The notes: a model not told the origin generated them from the sequence alone. Numbered from the stretch's first letter, positions 37,232 to 46,252 are shown. The stretch: DNA of 64,000 nt from Bauldia sp. (GCA_020849325.1 JADLGL010000009.1:17810-81809), one strand, 5' to 3'. Translations and numbers: made by a program.

Positions 37232-37313
37232 CCTTGACTTGCCTCCGTGCGGTCCGGCAACAATCTGGCCCGAATGTCAGCCAGCGGGCCTTGAACCCGG
37301 ACCGGAGGAATTC

Positions 37314-38354
37314 ATGACCATCAGGAATAGAGGCCGGAGCGCCGTCGTCGCGCTCGCTCTCGCTACCGCAAGCCTCCTCGGCGGCGCGTCGATCGCCGCG
37401 GCGCAGGAGGTGAACGTCTATACGAGCCGCGAGCCCGGGCTTGCCCAGCCGCTGTTCGACGCCTTCACCGCCGAGACCGGCATCCGCGTGAACACGGTCT
37501 TCATCCAGCAGGGTCTCGCCGAACGGGTCGAGGCCGAGGGTGCGGCATCGCCGGCCGACCTCCTGATGGTCGTCGACTATGGCGCGCTGATCGATCTCGT
37601 CGACCGCGGCCTGACGCAGGGGATCACCTCGCCGGTGCTCGACGAGGCGGTCCCGGCGAACCTCCGCGACCCCGACGGGCACTGGTTCGGCCTCTCGATG
37701 CGCGCCCGCGTCGCCTATGTGTCGCCCGATCTCGACATCACGGCCATCACCTACGAGGAGCTCGCCAACCCCGAGTGGGAAGGCCGCGTCTGCATCCGTT
37801 CGGGCCAGCACCCCTACAACACCTCCCTCTTCGCCGCCTTCATCGCCAAGCACGGCGAGGAGGCGACACGCGAATACCTCACCGGTCTTCACGCCAATCT
37901 CGCCCGCCCGGCCGCCGGCGGCGACCGTGACGGCGCGCGCGACATCATGGCGGGGATCTGCGATATCGCGATCGCCAATTCCTACTATGTCGGTCTGATG
38001 CGCTCGGGGGCGGGCGGCGCCGAGCAGCAGGCATGGGGCAACGCGATCCGCGTGATCTTCCCGACCTTCGCCGACGGCCTCGGCACGCACGTCAACATCT
38101 CGGGCGCGGCGCTCGCCGCGCATGCGCCGAACCTCGACAATGCGCGTCTCCTTCTCGAATTCCTGGTGTCCGAGGAAGCGCAGGAGATCTACGCGAAAGC
38201 CAATTTCGAGTATCCGGTGCGCCCGGGCGTCCCGGCCGATCCGATCATCGCCGCGCTCGGTACTCTCGTCATCGACCCGACCCCGCTCGTCGAACTCTCG
38301 ACCTTCCGCCAGGCGGCCAGCCGTCTCGTCGATGCGGTCGGGTTCGACAACTGA
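37314..38354 (+). CDS. Ferric-iron ABC transporter substrate-binding protein (FbpA/FutA-like)
   Basis: The 346-residue protein starts MTIRNRGRSAVVALALATASLLGG, a signal peptide ending AAAQ. The mature part matches periplasmic ferric-iron binding proteins: VNVYTSREPGLAQPLFDAFTAETGIRVNTVFIQQG, SMRARVAYVSP, GRVCIRSGQHPYNTSL and the ferric-binding tyrosine pair in IANSYYVGLM. The GGAGGA ribosome-binding site precedes the ATG. It is followed by a permease gene, with a terminator-like hairpin between, which would make this binding protein the more abundant product. An iron-regulator site lies in its promoter. Confidence 0.9.
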   Translation: MTIRNRGRSAVVALALATASLLGGASIAAAQEVNVYTSREPGLAQPLFDAFTAETGIRVNTVFIQQGLAERVEAEGAASPADLLMVVDYGALIDLVDRGLTQGITSPVLDEAVPANLRDPDGHWFGLSMRARVAYVSPDLDITAITYEELANPEWEGRVCIRSGQHPYNTSLFAAFIAKHGEEATREYLTGLHANLARPAAGGDRDGARDIMAGICDIAIANSYYVGLMRSGAGGAEQQAWGNAIRVIFPTFADGLGTHVNISGAALAAHAPNLDNARLLLEFLVSEEAQEIYAKANFEYPVRPGVPADPIIAALGTLVIDPTPLVELSTFRQAASRLVDAVGFDN

Positions 38355-38374
38355 GGCGAAACTGACCATGAAGG

Positions 38375-38404
38375 CGGCGCGGGCCAGCGGGTCCGCGCCG
38401 TTTT
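38375..38404 (+). terminator. Intra-operon attenuator hairpin
   Basis: An 8-bp stem (CGGCGCGG/CCGCGCCG) with a 10-nt loop is followed by TTTT. It lies in the 60-bp gap between the binding-protein stop and the permease ATG. Partial termination here would give more binding protein than permease, the usual stoichiometry of ABC importers. Confidence 0.65.
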
Positions 38405-38414
38405 CCCGTTCCTG

Positions 38415-40100
38415 ATGGCGCTCGCCGACGCACCGCCCCTCTCGGAAGACCAGCGCCGCGGGCCGCTCGGCCAGCGCGTGCCGCGCCGCTGGCTCGTGCC
38501 GGTGCTGATCATCGCCGTGCTCGTGCTGGCGCCGGTCGGCGGGCTCCTCTACTTCGCGGCAAGGGGTTCGGGTGACCTCTGGCCGCACCTTCTCGAAAAC
38601 GTCCTGCCGCGCTCGGTGCGGACGACGGCGATCCTTCTCCTCGGCGTCGGCCTCGTCGTCACCGCGATCGGCGTCGGCACGGCGTGGCTCGTGGCGATGT
38701 ACCGCTTTCCCGGCCGGCGCATCCTCGAATGGGCGCTGCTCCTTCCGCTGGCGGTGCCGACCTACATCGTCGCCTACGCCTATCTCGACGTGATGCACCC
38801 GATCGGGCCGGTGCAGACGCTCCTACGCGACCTCCTCGGGATCACGCGCGTCCGCGACCTCTGGTTCCCTGAAATCCGGTCGATGGGCGGATGCATCATC
38901 CTCCTCGGCCTCGTCCTCTACCCCTATGTCTATCTGCCGGTGCGGGCGCTCTTCGCCATGCAGTCGTCGTCCTATCTCGAAGCGGGGCGAACGCTGGGGC
39001 ACGGGCCGCGCGCGGTCTTCTTCCGCATCGCCATTCCCCTCGCCCGGCCGGCGATCGTCATCGGGGTGACCCTCGCGCTCCTCGAGACGATGAACGACAT
39101 CGGCGCGTCCGAATTCCTCGGCGTCCGGACGATGACGGTGTCGATCTACACCACGTGGACGACGCTCGGCAGCATCGGCGGCGCGGCGCAGATCGCGCTC
39201 CTGATGCTGGCGCTGATCCTCTGCCTTCTGTTCGTCGAGCGCTGGGCGAGGCGGCGCCAGCGCTATGTCGGCGGCGGGCAGAAGACGCTGCCGGCAGCGC
39301 CCATCCGCCTCCGCGGCTGGCGCGCCGGGCTCGCCATGACCGCCTGCGGGGCGCCGGTGCTGTTCGGCTTCGCCGTGCCGGCGGCGTATCTCGTCTATGC
39401 GGCGTGGACGCGCCTCGCCGAGTTCGGCTGGCCGCCGGACCTTCTCCTCTGGGTCTGGAACACGGTGAAGCTTGCGGCGATCGCGACGGTGATCGTCACC
39501 GCGCTCGGCCTCTTCCTCGGCTATGCCGCCCGCGTCCTCCGCCGCCGCGCCGGAACGATCACCCTTCGCCTCGCCACGATCGGCTACGCCCTTCCCGGCA
39601 CGGTGCTCGCGGTCGGGCTCCTGGTGCCGATCGCCTCACTCGACAATCAGATCGCGCGGGCAATGCAGTCGCTGTTCGGGGTGTCGGTGGGCCTCGTTCT
39701 CCTCGGCTCGGGCGCGGCCCTCGTCTTCGCCTATGTGCTCCGCTTCCTCCCCATTGCCGCCGGCAATGCCGAGGCGGGGCTCGCCAAGGTGAGCCCGTCG
39801 CTCGACATGGCGGCGCGGAGCCTCGGCGCCGGCCCGGCGGAGACGGCGCGGCGCATCCACATGCCGATCCTCCGGCCGGCGCTCGCGGCCGGGGCGCTCA
39901 TCGTCTTCGTCGACTGCATGAAGGAGCTTCCTGCGACGCTCCTCCTCCGCCCGTTCAACTTCGAGACGCTGTCGACGCAGCTCTACGGCGAGGCGGTCCG
40001 CGGCACCTACGAGGTCGCGGCGGTGTCGGCGCTCGCGATCGTGCTGGTCGGGCTTGTCCCCGTGATCCTTCTCGCCCGCACGCTCGAGCGGCGACGCTGA
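38415..40100 (+). CDS. Ferric-iron ABC transporter permease (FbpB-like, fused 2x6 TM)
   Basis: The 561-residue membrane protein has two homologous halves, each about six helices, as in FbpB/SfuB. The EAA-loop motifs are EAGRTLGHGPRAVFFRIAIPLARPAIV in the first half and DMAARSLGAGPAETARRIHMPILRPAL in the second; these contact the ATPase. It begins MALADAPPLSEDQRRGPLG with a polar tail. No ATPase gene follows, so the transporter must use an fbpC encoded elsewhere or share one. The next gene, an AsmA protein, starts 47 bp downstream. Confidence 0.9.
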   Translation: MALADAPPLSEDQRRGPLGQRVPRRWLVPVLIIAVLVLAPVGGLLYFAARGSGDLWPHLLENVLPRSVRTTAILLLGVGLVVTAIGVGTAWLVAMYRFPGRRILEWALLLPLAVPTYIVAYAYLDVMHPIGPVQTLLRDLLGITRVRDLWFPEIRSMGGCIILLGLVLYPYVYLPVRALFAMQSSSYLEAGRTLGHGPRAVFFRIAIPLARPAIVIGVTLALLETMNDIGASEFLGVRTMTVSIYTTWTTLGSIGGAAQIALLMLALILCLLFVERWARRRQRYVGGGQKTLPAAPIRLRGWRAGLAMTACGAPVLFGFAVPAAYLVYAAWTRLAEFGWPPDLLLWVWNTVKLAAIATVIVTALGLFLGYAARVLRRRAGTITLRLATIGYALPGTVLAVGLLVPIASLDNQIARAMQSLFGVSVGLVLLGSGAALVFAYVLRFLPIAAGNAEAGLAKVSPSLDMAARSLGAGPAETARRIHMPILRPALAAGALIVFVDCMKELPATLLLRPFNFETLSTQLYGEAVRGTYEVAAVSALAIVLVGLVPVILLARTLERRR

Positions 40101-40147
40101 TGGCGGTCCGGCTTGCCCTTCCGCGGATTCGCACCTAAGCGGGAAAG

Positions 40148-42016
40148 ATGACGTCCGCCAGCGCGACCGCGCCCGTCCGCCGGCCGGTCCTCCGGCGCGT
40201 CGTCCTCATGCTGCTCGGGGTCGTCCTCGTCGCGGCAGGAGCCATGGCGATCGCGCCCGCGCTGGTCCCGACGGAGACCGTAAGTACGCGGATTGCCGAG
40301 CAGATCGAGCAGTGGCTCGGCCGGCCGGTCACCTTCGCCGGCGACCCCGTCATCTCCCTCTATCCGCGGCCGACGGTGACGATCGAGAACGTCGTCATCG
40401 GCGATGCGCTCGGCGGCGAGGCGCTCATCACGGTCGAACGCGTGACGGGTACGGTTGCGCTCTTTCCGCTCCTCATCGGCCGCGTCGAGATCAGCGCATT
40501 CGCGCTGCTGCGGCCGGTGATCAATCTCCGGATGGCCGACGACGGCCGGTCGAACTGGGTGGTGCGCGACGGGACGATCGGCGCCCGGCTCGCCCAGGCG
40601 GCAGACGACGACCCCACCGACGACGCGGCCGCCGACGTGACGCTCGGGCGGTTCCTGATCGAGGACGGCACCGTCACCTATCAGCGCGGCGACGGCCCGT
40701 TGTCCGAGATCACCAACGTCTCGCTCGACATCTCGTGGCCTTCGACGGCCGGCGGGATGAGCGCGAGCGGCCGGCTCACCTGGCGCGGCGAGGCGGTGGC
40801 GATCACCGGCTATCTCGGCCGTCCGCTCGACCTCATCGGCGGCCGCGCCTCGCCGGTGCGGTTCACCGCCGAGGCCGGCCCCGCGGCGCTGTTCTTCGAC
40901 GGCACGGTCGACCGGACCGAACTCGACTTCTCTCTCGCCGGCACGACGTCCCTGACGACGCCGTCGCTCCGGCGCCTCCTCAACTGGGCGGGGGCGCACA
41001 TTCCGATCGAAGGCGAGACGCCGGGACCAGCCGCCATCACCGGCGACGCGACCTGGAGCTGGCCGGTACTGGCATTCGCGAACGGCACGATGTCGCTCGA
41101 CGGCAGCGCGGCGACCGGCTCGTTCTCGGCCGATTTCTCCGCGATGCGGCCGTTCCTCAGGGGCACGCTCGCGGCGAGCGTGCTCGACCTGTCGCCCTAT
41201 GCGGTGTCGCTCCGCACTGGCGTCGAGCCGGACGGAACGTGGATCGGCGCGCCGATCGACGTTCCCGCCTTCTCCGTCGTCGACACCGACCTTCGTCTTT
41301 CCGCCGAGGAGATCCGGATGGGCCCCGCCCGTATGACGGGTGTCGCCGCGTCGGCCACCGTGACGTCCGGGCGCATCCTCCTCAGCCTCGAGGAGGCGAC
41401 CTTCTACGGCGGCCGTCTCCGGGCGTCGGTCAGCGGCGAGGCTGGACCGGGGACGCTGTCGCTCCACGCCGCGGCGTCGCTTTCCGGCATGGAAGCGCTT
41501 CCCGCGCTCGAGGCGGTGGCGGGCGTCTCGGTCCTCGCCGGCACCGTCGAGGGGACGCTCGACGCCGGCGGCACCGGCTCGACGTGGAGCGAGCTCGTCG
41601 CCAGCCTCACCGGAACGATCACCGCCACGATCGTGGACGGCGCGCTCCGGGGCATCGGCCTCGATGGCGCCGTGGCCCTTCCCGCGCCCGCGGTGGCGGA
41701 TCTCGCGCTCGGCACCGGCGCCACGGCCTTCAGCCGTTTCGAGGGTGCATTCGCGCTGGAGCACGGCTTCGTCGTGACGCGGAGTTTTGCCGCCGAGGGG
41801 GCGCTCTACACCCTCGCCTTCGCCGGACGGGCGTCGCTGCTGCGGCCCGAGGTCGGTGGCGCCGGTGCGTTCACCTTCCGGCCGACGGCCGAGCGCCCCG
41901 CCGCCCTCCCCTTTACGCTTGCCGGAACATGGGTCATGCCCGTGCTGGCGGACGCGGCGCTGCCCGAGCCCCCGTCGGCAGCCGCCTCCCCTTCCTCGCC
42001 CTCGGGAGTACCATGA
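40148..42016 (+). CDS. AsmA family protein
   Basis: The 622-residue protein has an N-terminal signal anchor (VVLMLLGVVLVAAGAMAIAPALV) and the AsmA N-terminal domain: IAEQIEQWLGRPVTFAGDPVISLYPRPTVTIENVVIGD. The middle is beta-rich (SLDISWPSTAGGMSASGRLTWRG) and the C-terminal AsmA_2-type domain contains AGVSVLAGTVEGTLDAGGTGSTW. AsmA-like proteins are large inner-membrane-anchored periplasmic proteins thought to transfer phospholipids to the outer membrane. The last codons overlap the glucokinase start (ATGA), although a functional link between the two is not obvious. Confidence 0.9.
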   Translation: MTSASATAPVRRPVLRRVVLMLLGVVLVAAGAMAIAPALVPTETVSTRIAEQIEQWLGRPVTFAGDPVISLYPRPTVTIENVVIGDALGGEALITVERVTGTVALFPLLIGRVEISAFALLRPVINLRMADDGRSNWVVRDGTIGARLAQAADDDPTDDAAADVTLGRFLIEDGTVTYQRGDGPLSEITNVSLDISWPSTAGGMSASGRLTWRGEAVAITGYLGRPLDLIGGRASPVRFTAEAGPAALFFDGTVDRTELDFSLAGTTSLTTPSLRRLLNWAGAHIPIEGETPGPAAITGDATWSWPVLAFANGTMSLDGSAATGSFSADFSAMRPFLRGTLAASVLDLSPYAVSLRTGVEPDGTWIGAPIDVPAFSVVDTDLRLSAEEIRMGPARMTGVAASATVTSGRILLSLEEATFYGGRLRASVSGEAGPGTLSLHAAASLSGMEALPALEAVAGVSVLAGTVEGTLDAGGTGSTWSELVASLTGTITATIVDGALRGIGLDGAVALPAPAVADLALGTGATAFSRFEGAFALEHGFVVTRSFAAEGALYTLAFAGRASLLRPEVGGAGAFTFRPTAERPAALPFTLAGTWVMPVLADAALPEPPSAAASPSSPSGVP

Positions 42017-43029
42017 CCGCCCCGGCCCGCGACGTCCTCGTTCCGCTGCCTGCCATCGTGGTGGATGCCGGCGGCACCAATGCCCGTTTCGCGATCGTCG
42101 ACGAGGCGGGGAGGCTGGGGCCCGCGGTCGACGTTCGCGTGCGCCAGTTTCCCGACGCGGTCGCGGCGATGGAAGCGGCGATCGGCCGGCTCGGCGTCCG
42201 CCCGCGCTCGGCGGTCCTCGCGGTCGCGGGCGTCATCATGGGCGACAGCGTTGCCCTCACCAACGCCCACTGGGTGTTCGAGCCCTACGCCCTGATGACG
42301 GCGCTCGGCATGACGGACGTCGTCATCCTCAACGATTTCGAGGCGATCGCCTTGGGTCTCCCGGCCCTCACCGATGCCGATACCGTGCCGATCGGCGGCG
42401 GGACGTCCGTTCCCGGCGCGACGCGCGTCGTCGTCGGCCCCGGGACCGGGCTGGGCGCCGCGGCGCTCCTCGGTACCGGACGGGGCTGGACGCCGACGCA
42501 CGGCGAAGGCGGCCATACCGACATCGGCCCGCGCACCGAGCGCGAATACGAGATCTGGCCGCATCTCGAGCGGATCGACGGCCGGACGAGCGCGGAGTGG
42601 CTGATCTCCGGCGGCGGCCTGCTCCGGCTGCACCGGGGGGTCGCTGCCGCGAGCGGCTTTGCGCCGGCGTTCGACGACAGCGCCGCGCTGTCGAAGGCGG
42701 CGCTCGCGGGCGACCCGAAGGCGGAGGAGACGCTCCGCCTCTTCGTCACGCTCCTCGGCCGCTACGCCGGCGACGTCGCGCTGATGTTCCTGCCCCATGG
42801 CGGCGTGTTCATCGCCGGCGGCATCGCGCCGAAGATCGCGCCGTTCTTCCACACCGGCGCGTTCCGCGAGGCCTTCGTCGACAAGGCGCCGCACCGCGCG
42901 GTGATGGAGACGATCCCGACGCGGATGGTGGTCCGCCCCGACCCCGGCCTTCTCGGCCTCGGCGCGTTCGTCGCCGCGCCGCAGGACTACGCGCTCAACC
43001 TCGCCGGACGCCACTGGCAGCGCGGATGA
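42013..43029 (+). CDS. glk: Glucokinase
   Basis: The 338-residue protein belongs to the ROK-unrelated bacterial glucokinase family. The ATP-binding DAGGTNARFAIVDE motif is at the N-terminus, VVILNDFEAIALG contains the catalytic-base Asp, and GPGTGLGAAAL and HGEGGHTDIGP follow. It phosphorylates glucose to glucose-6-phosphate, feeding Entner-Doudoroff or pentose pathways. Its start overlaps the AsmA stop. Its 3' end overlaps the convergent FGGY kinase gene by 35 bp, so the final codons of both genes use both strands. Confidence 0.94.
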   Translation: MTAPARDVLVPLPAIVVDAGGTNARFAIVDEAGRLGPAVDVRVRQFPDAVAAMEAAIGRLGVRPRSAVLAVAGVIMGDSVALTNAHWVFEPYALMTALGMTDVVILNDFEAIALGLPALTDADTVPIGGGTSVPGATRVVVGPGTGLGAAALLGTGRGWTPTHGEGGHTDIGPRTEREYEIWPHLERIDGRTSAEWLISGGGLLRLHRGVAAASGFAPAFDDSAALSKAALAGDPKAEETLRLFVTLLGRYAGDVALMFLPHGGVFIAGGIAPKIAPFFHTGAFREAFVDKAPHRAVMETIPTRMVVRPDPGLLGLGAFVAAPQDYALNLAGRHWQRG

Positions 43030-44518
43030 CGCGCCGGCCGGTCGTCGGCGCGAAGACGCGGCCGATGGTCTGCCGCCAGGCGGCGTAGCGTTCGTCACGG
43101 GCCCGCGGGTCGGTCTCGGGAGCAAAACTCCGCTCCGGCTGCCAGGCGGCGGCGATCGTGCCGAGGTCCGGCCAGAGATTGGCGGCAAGGCCGGCGAGCC
43201 GGGCCGCGCCGAGCGCGGCGCGGTCGGTGTCCTCGCCGCGCTCGACGGTGCGGCCGGTGATGTCGGCGAGGAACTGCAGCAGCCGGTCGGAATGCGCGGC
43301 GCGGCCGTCGACCCGGAGCGTCGACCCGCCGCCGTCGCCGGCCTCGATGAGGTCGCGGGCGACGAAACCGACGCTCTCGAGCGCCGCGACCGCGAGGTCG
43401 CCGCGGCTCGTCGCGGCGGTCACGCCGTCGATGAAGCCATCGTGATCGCCCGACCAGTAGGGCGCCTGCCGTCCGAGGCTGGCCGGCACGAATCTGAGGC
43501 GGCGTTCGTCGCCGGCGGTGCCGGCGAGGCGGTCGAATTCGGCCGGCGTCGGTGCAAGGTCGAGGCCGCCGTCGAGCCAGTCGATGCCGTCCGCCGCGGC
43601 GTCGTTGGTGCCCTCGAAGGCATAGGCGGGCGTCCCCTCGCGGCGGAAGAGGAGCGTCGTCAGCATCCCCTCCGCGGCGGCCGGCTTCGCGCCGATGTTG
43701 ACGAAGGCGCCCACCCCGCGATCGAGGATCAGCGCCGCCGAACCAGCCTGGAGGCAGCCGAGCCCGACGAAGCGGGCGGTGGCGTCCGTCACCATCGCGT
43801 GTACCGAGACGACGCCGGAGCCGCCGAGGAGAGAGGCGTTGGCGGCGCCGAAATAGGTGGCGCTGTCGAAGACGCGCGGGAGCATCCGGTCGGGCACGTC
43901 GAAGATGCGGAGGAGTGCCTGGTCCCACTCCTGCCGCCTGATGTCGAACAGCATCGTCCGGGCGGCGTTCGAGGCGTCGGTCGCGTGCACCCGGCCGGCG
44001 GTGAAGCGCGAGAGGAGGAACGTGTCGATGGTGCCGAAGGCAATCTCGCCGGCCTCGGCGCGGGTGCGGAGGCCGGGCACATTGTCGAGGGCCCAGGCGA
44101 GTTTCGGCGCCGGGAACCGGGCATCCACCCGGAGCCCCGTATGCTCCGGCACGACGGCGCTGACGCCGGCAGCGACGAGCGCCTCCGTCCGCGCCTCGGC
44201 GCGCCGGTCGTCGGCGGCGAGCGCCTCGTCGATCGGCTGGCCGGTGGCGCGGTCCCAGAGGACGAACGTGTCGCGCTGGCTGGCGATGCCGATGGCGGCG
44301 AGCGCGCCGGCGTCGGTGCGGGCGCGGACGAGCGCCATCCGCGCCGTCGCCAGCACGGAGGTCCAGATCTCCTCGGGATCGTAGGTGGAGAGGCCCGGCC
44401 CGCGGCTCAGCCGGCGGATTTCGTCACGCGCCGAGGCGAGCGGCCTTCCGTGGCGGCTGTAGACGACGGCTCGGGTGTGGCCGGCGGCCTGTTCGAGGGC
44501 GAGGACGGGGCCGTCCAT
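42995..44518 (-). CDS. Divergent FGGY-family carbohydrate kinase (glycerol-kinase-like)
   Basis: The 507-residue protein aligns along its full length with glycerol kinase, but key motifs are changed. The usual LDQGTTSSR phosphate loop reads LEQAAGHTR. GISNQRETTVVWD is IASQRDTFVLWD. GDQQAALFGQ is VTDATARFVGL, which keeps the catalytic Asp position. The YGTG loop is LDRGVGA. The overall FGGY layout (TGLRVDARFPAPKLAWALDNV, SLGRQAPYWSGDHDGFIDGVT) is kept. It could be a kinase of another polyol or a regulatory pseudokinase. It starts 30 bp downstream of bfr on the same strand. Expression may depend on the iron-regulated bfr promoter, which is an odd pairing. Confidence 0.82.
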   Translation of the reverse strand: MDGPVLALEQAAGHTRAVVYSRHGRPLASARDEIRRLSRGPGLSTYDPEEIWTSVLATARMALVRARTDAGALAAIGIASQRDTFVLWDRATGQPIDEALAADDRRAEARTEALVAAGVSAVVPEHTGLRVDARFPAPKLAWALDNVPGLRTRAEAGEIAFGTIDTFLLSRFTAGRVHATDASNAARTMLFDIRRQEWDQALLRIFDVPDRMLPRVFDSATYFGAANASLLGGSGVVSVHAMVTDATARFVGLGCLQAGSAALILDRGVGAFVNIGAKPAAAEGMLTTLLFRREGTPAYAFEGTNDAAADGIDWLDGGLDLAPTPAEFDRLAGTAGDERRLRFVPASLGRQAPYWSGDHDGFIDGVTAATSRGDLAVAALESVGFVARDLIEAGDGGGSTLRVDGRAAHSDRLLQFLADITGRTVERGEDTDRAALGAARLAGLAANLWPDLGTIAAAWQPERSFAPETDPRARDERYAAWRQTIGRVFAPTTGRRVIRAASGVRRG

Positions 44519-44548
44519 GGCAACGTCCTCGCCGTCCCGGAATGCGTC

Positions 44549-45034
44549 CTACTTGGCTTCGTCGGCCGCTTCGGCCTGGAGCTGCGAGTAGAGCTGGTCG
44601 CCGATCTTGTCGAGGAGGCCGATCTGCGATTCGAGGAAGTTGATGTGGCCTTCCTCGTCCTCGAGGAGATCCTCGAACAGCTCCATCGAGACGTAGTCGC
44701 CGGCGTTCTTGCAGACGTCGCGCGACTCCCGGTAGTAGGTCCGCGCGTCGTACTCGCCGGCAAGGTCCGCCTCCAGCACCTCGCGCACGTTCTGCCCGAT
44801 CCGGATGGCACCGATCTGCTGCATGTTCGGCATGCCCTCGAGGAAGATGATGCGATCGACCAGCCGGTCGGCGTGGTGCATCTCCTCGATCGATTCCGCC
44901 CGCTCCTTCTTGGCGAGCTTGCCGAGGCCCCAATCCTCCACCAGCCGGTAGTGCAACCAGTACTGGTTCACCGCACCGAGCTCGAGCTTGAGCGCGCCGT
45001 TGAGGCGTTCGATCACCTTGGGTTCGCCTTTCAT
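44549..45034 (-). CDS. bfr: Bacterioferritin
   Basis: The 161-residue protein contains all ferroxidase ligands in E. coli numbering: E18, E51, H54, E94, E127 and H130, plus Y25 and the haem-ligand M52 (IEEMHHAD). It assembles into a 24-mer that oxidises and stores iron, with haem between subunits. The ribosome-binding site GAGGAG precedes the ATG. The promoter carries an ICE-like sequence, so repression by Irr at low iron is likely, a pattern established for bfr in Rhizobiales. Bfd, the ferredoxin that reduces the stored iron, is encoded 54 bp upstream on the same strand. Confidence 0.96.
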   Translation of the reverse strand: MKGEPKVIERLNGALKLELGAVNQYWLHYRLVEDWGLGKLAKKERAESIEEMHHADRLVDRIIFLEGMPNMQQIGAIRIGQNVREVLEADLAGEYDARTYYRESRDVCKNAGDYVSMELFEDLLEDEEGHINFLESQIGLLDKIGDQLYSQLQAEAADEAK

Positions 45035-45047
45035 GGGCGTGCTCCTC

Positions 45048-45092
45048 TTTAGAATAAGTCCAAATTGTATGGCCCGCCGCAGGGACCGTCAA
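45048..45092 (-). promoter_or_regulatory. bfr promoter with ICE-like Irr operator
   Basis: On the minus strand -35 TTGACG (45092-45087) and -10 TACAAT (45069-45064) are 17 bp apart. The -10 region is followed by TTTGGACTTATTCTAAA (45064-45048), which matches the iron control element TTTAGAA-N3-TTCTAAA at its TTCTAAA arm completely and at the other arm partly. The site covers the transcription start, so binding would block initiation. The -35 box overlaps the bfd stop codon. Confidence 0.7.
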
Positions 45093-45385
45093 ACGATCTT
45101 GTTGAACTCGATGATGACGATCCGCTCCTCGACGATGACGGTCTCCTCGTCGTCATCGCCGAAATCGGTGTCGGGCGCCAGCGGTTCGGGGCAGGTCAGC
45201 GGCAGGCCGAAATCGCGCAGCATCGCCCGGATGAGATCGACGCACGAGCCGCAATTGGGCCGAACGCCGAGAACGCGGAACACGCGCCCCGGCGTCACCG
45301 GCCGCAGCGGGTCGGCGGCCACGAGGGCTTCCGCGGCGGCCAGAATGGCCTCCTTCGTCAACACATTGCAGGAACAGAGAATCAT
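45089..45385 (-). CDS. bfd: Bacterioferritin-associated ferredoxin
   Basis: The 98-residue protein has the four [2Fe-2S] ligands of Bfd: C4 and C6 (LCSC) and C45 and C48 (NCGSC). Bfd reduces ferric iron stored in bacterioferritin so that it can leave the shell. The C-terminal 40 residues are an acidic tail (FGDDDEETVIVEE) longer than the 64-residue E. coli protein. An 11-bp palindrome AGAATCATTCT surrounds its start codon and loosely resembles an ICE half-site pair, which is only suggestive. bfr follows on the same strand and has its own promoter. Confidence 0.93.
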   Translation of the reverse strand: MILCSCNVLTKEAILAAAEALVAADPLRPVTPGRVFRVLGVRPNCGSCVDLIRAMLRDFGLPLTCPEPLAPDTDFGDDDEETVIVEERIVIIEFNKIV

Positions 45386-45460
45386 TCTGGTTCAGGACCG
45401 GAAACGCCGCCCGGACCTGAAATGGACCTCCCGCGGGTCCGATGCAACCGCCCCGTCGTC

Positions 45461-46147
45461 TCAGCGCGGAATGCTGAAGAGGAGGATGACGATCATGACG
45501 CCGACGGCGAGAAAGCCCCAGGTCATGGGGCCGCCGAGGGTGTTCTGCGCGGCGGCGACTTCGATGCGCTCCTCGACCTCCTCGATGACTTCGGCGGCCC
45601 GTTCGGCCGGATCTTCCACGACGCGCTCGGATGGTTCGTCCCCGAGAACGGGAACGCCGGCGGGGGCGTGATCGATCCAGTCGACGAAGCGCGGCTTCCC
45701 GGCGAGGTGGAAGCGGCCGGCAAGCGCGTGGAAGAACTGGTCGGACAGTTCGCGGGCGCGGCTCGCGACGACATCGGCGGCAACCGCGCCGAGCTTGCCG
45801 CCGACGGTCGCCTCACCGTTCCAGGCGAGCCGCGTTCCGGTGTCGTCCGGCGTCAGCGTCACGTCGGCCCAGCCGGAGGCCGAGCCGCCGGGCCGGCCGC
45901 GCCCTTCGCCGGTGAGTTTCGCCCGTCGTGGCGGGTCGGACTCCGTCCGCCGGATCTGGCCGGTGAACACCGCGGTGAGCGGGCCCACCACGACGTCGAT
46001 CTCGACCAGCATCTCCTTCGGGTCGGCCGGATTCGTCCGCACCGAGCGGGCGCCGGGCAGCATCTCCTGCAGCAGCACCGGATCGGACACCGCCGCCCAG
46101 ACCGATTCCGGCGGCGCGGCCAGATGTCGGCTCCCTTTCAGCTCCAT
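45461..46147 (-). CDS. CoxG-like SRPBCC protein with C-terminal membrane anchor
   Basis: The 228-residue protein begins MELKGSRHLAAPPESVWAAVSDPVLLQEMLPGA, the START-like fold of the carbon-monoxide-dehydrogenase subunit G family (SRPBCC). A Pro/Glu-rich linker (ERVVEDPAERAAEVIEEVEERIEV) precedes a single C-terminal transmembrane helix (MTWGFLAVGVMIVILLFSIP). CoxG proteins recruit CO dehydrogenase to the membrane in carboxydotrophs, but homologues are common in organisms without the enzyme, and no cox structural genes are nearby. The function is therefore open. It lies 76 bp upstream of bfd on the same strand. Confidence 0.85.
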   Translation of the reverse strand: MELKGSRHLAAPPESVWAAVSDPVLLQEMLPGARSVRTNPADPKEMLVEIDVVVGPLTAVFTGQIRRTESDPPRRAKLTGEGRGRPGGSASGWADVTLTPDDTGTRLAWNGEATVGGKLGAVAADVVASRARELSDQFFHALAGRFHLAGKPRFVDWIDHAPAGVPVLGDEPSERVVEDPAERAAEVIEEVEERIEVAAAQNTLGGPMTWGFLAVGVMIVILLFSIPR

Positions 46148-46252
46148 GGGTACGCCCTCCCCTTTCCTCGGGTAGGACCCTTGGCCGGCTGCCCCGCTCT
46201 CGGTATCAACCCCTTTGCCGCGGGCGCCGTCGCAAGGGCCGATCCGATCACC

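Noticed and set aside
45378-45388. ICE site at the bfd start codon
   Set aside because: AGAATCATTCT is a palindrome that merely includes the start codon; it matches the ICE consensus weakly and may be chance.
45461-46147. Carbon monoxide dehydrogenase cluster
   Set aside because: Only a CoxG-like SRPBCC protein is present; no coxL, coxM or coxS genes are near, so no CO oxidation system can be claimed.
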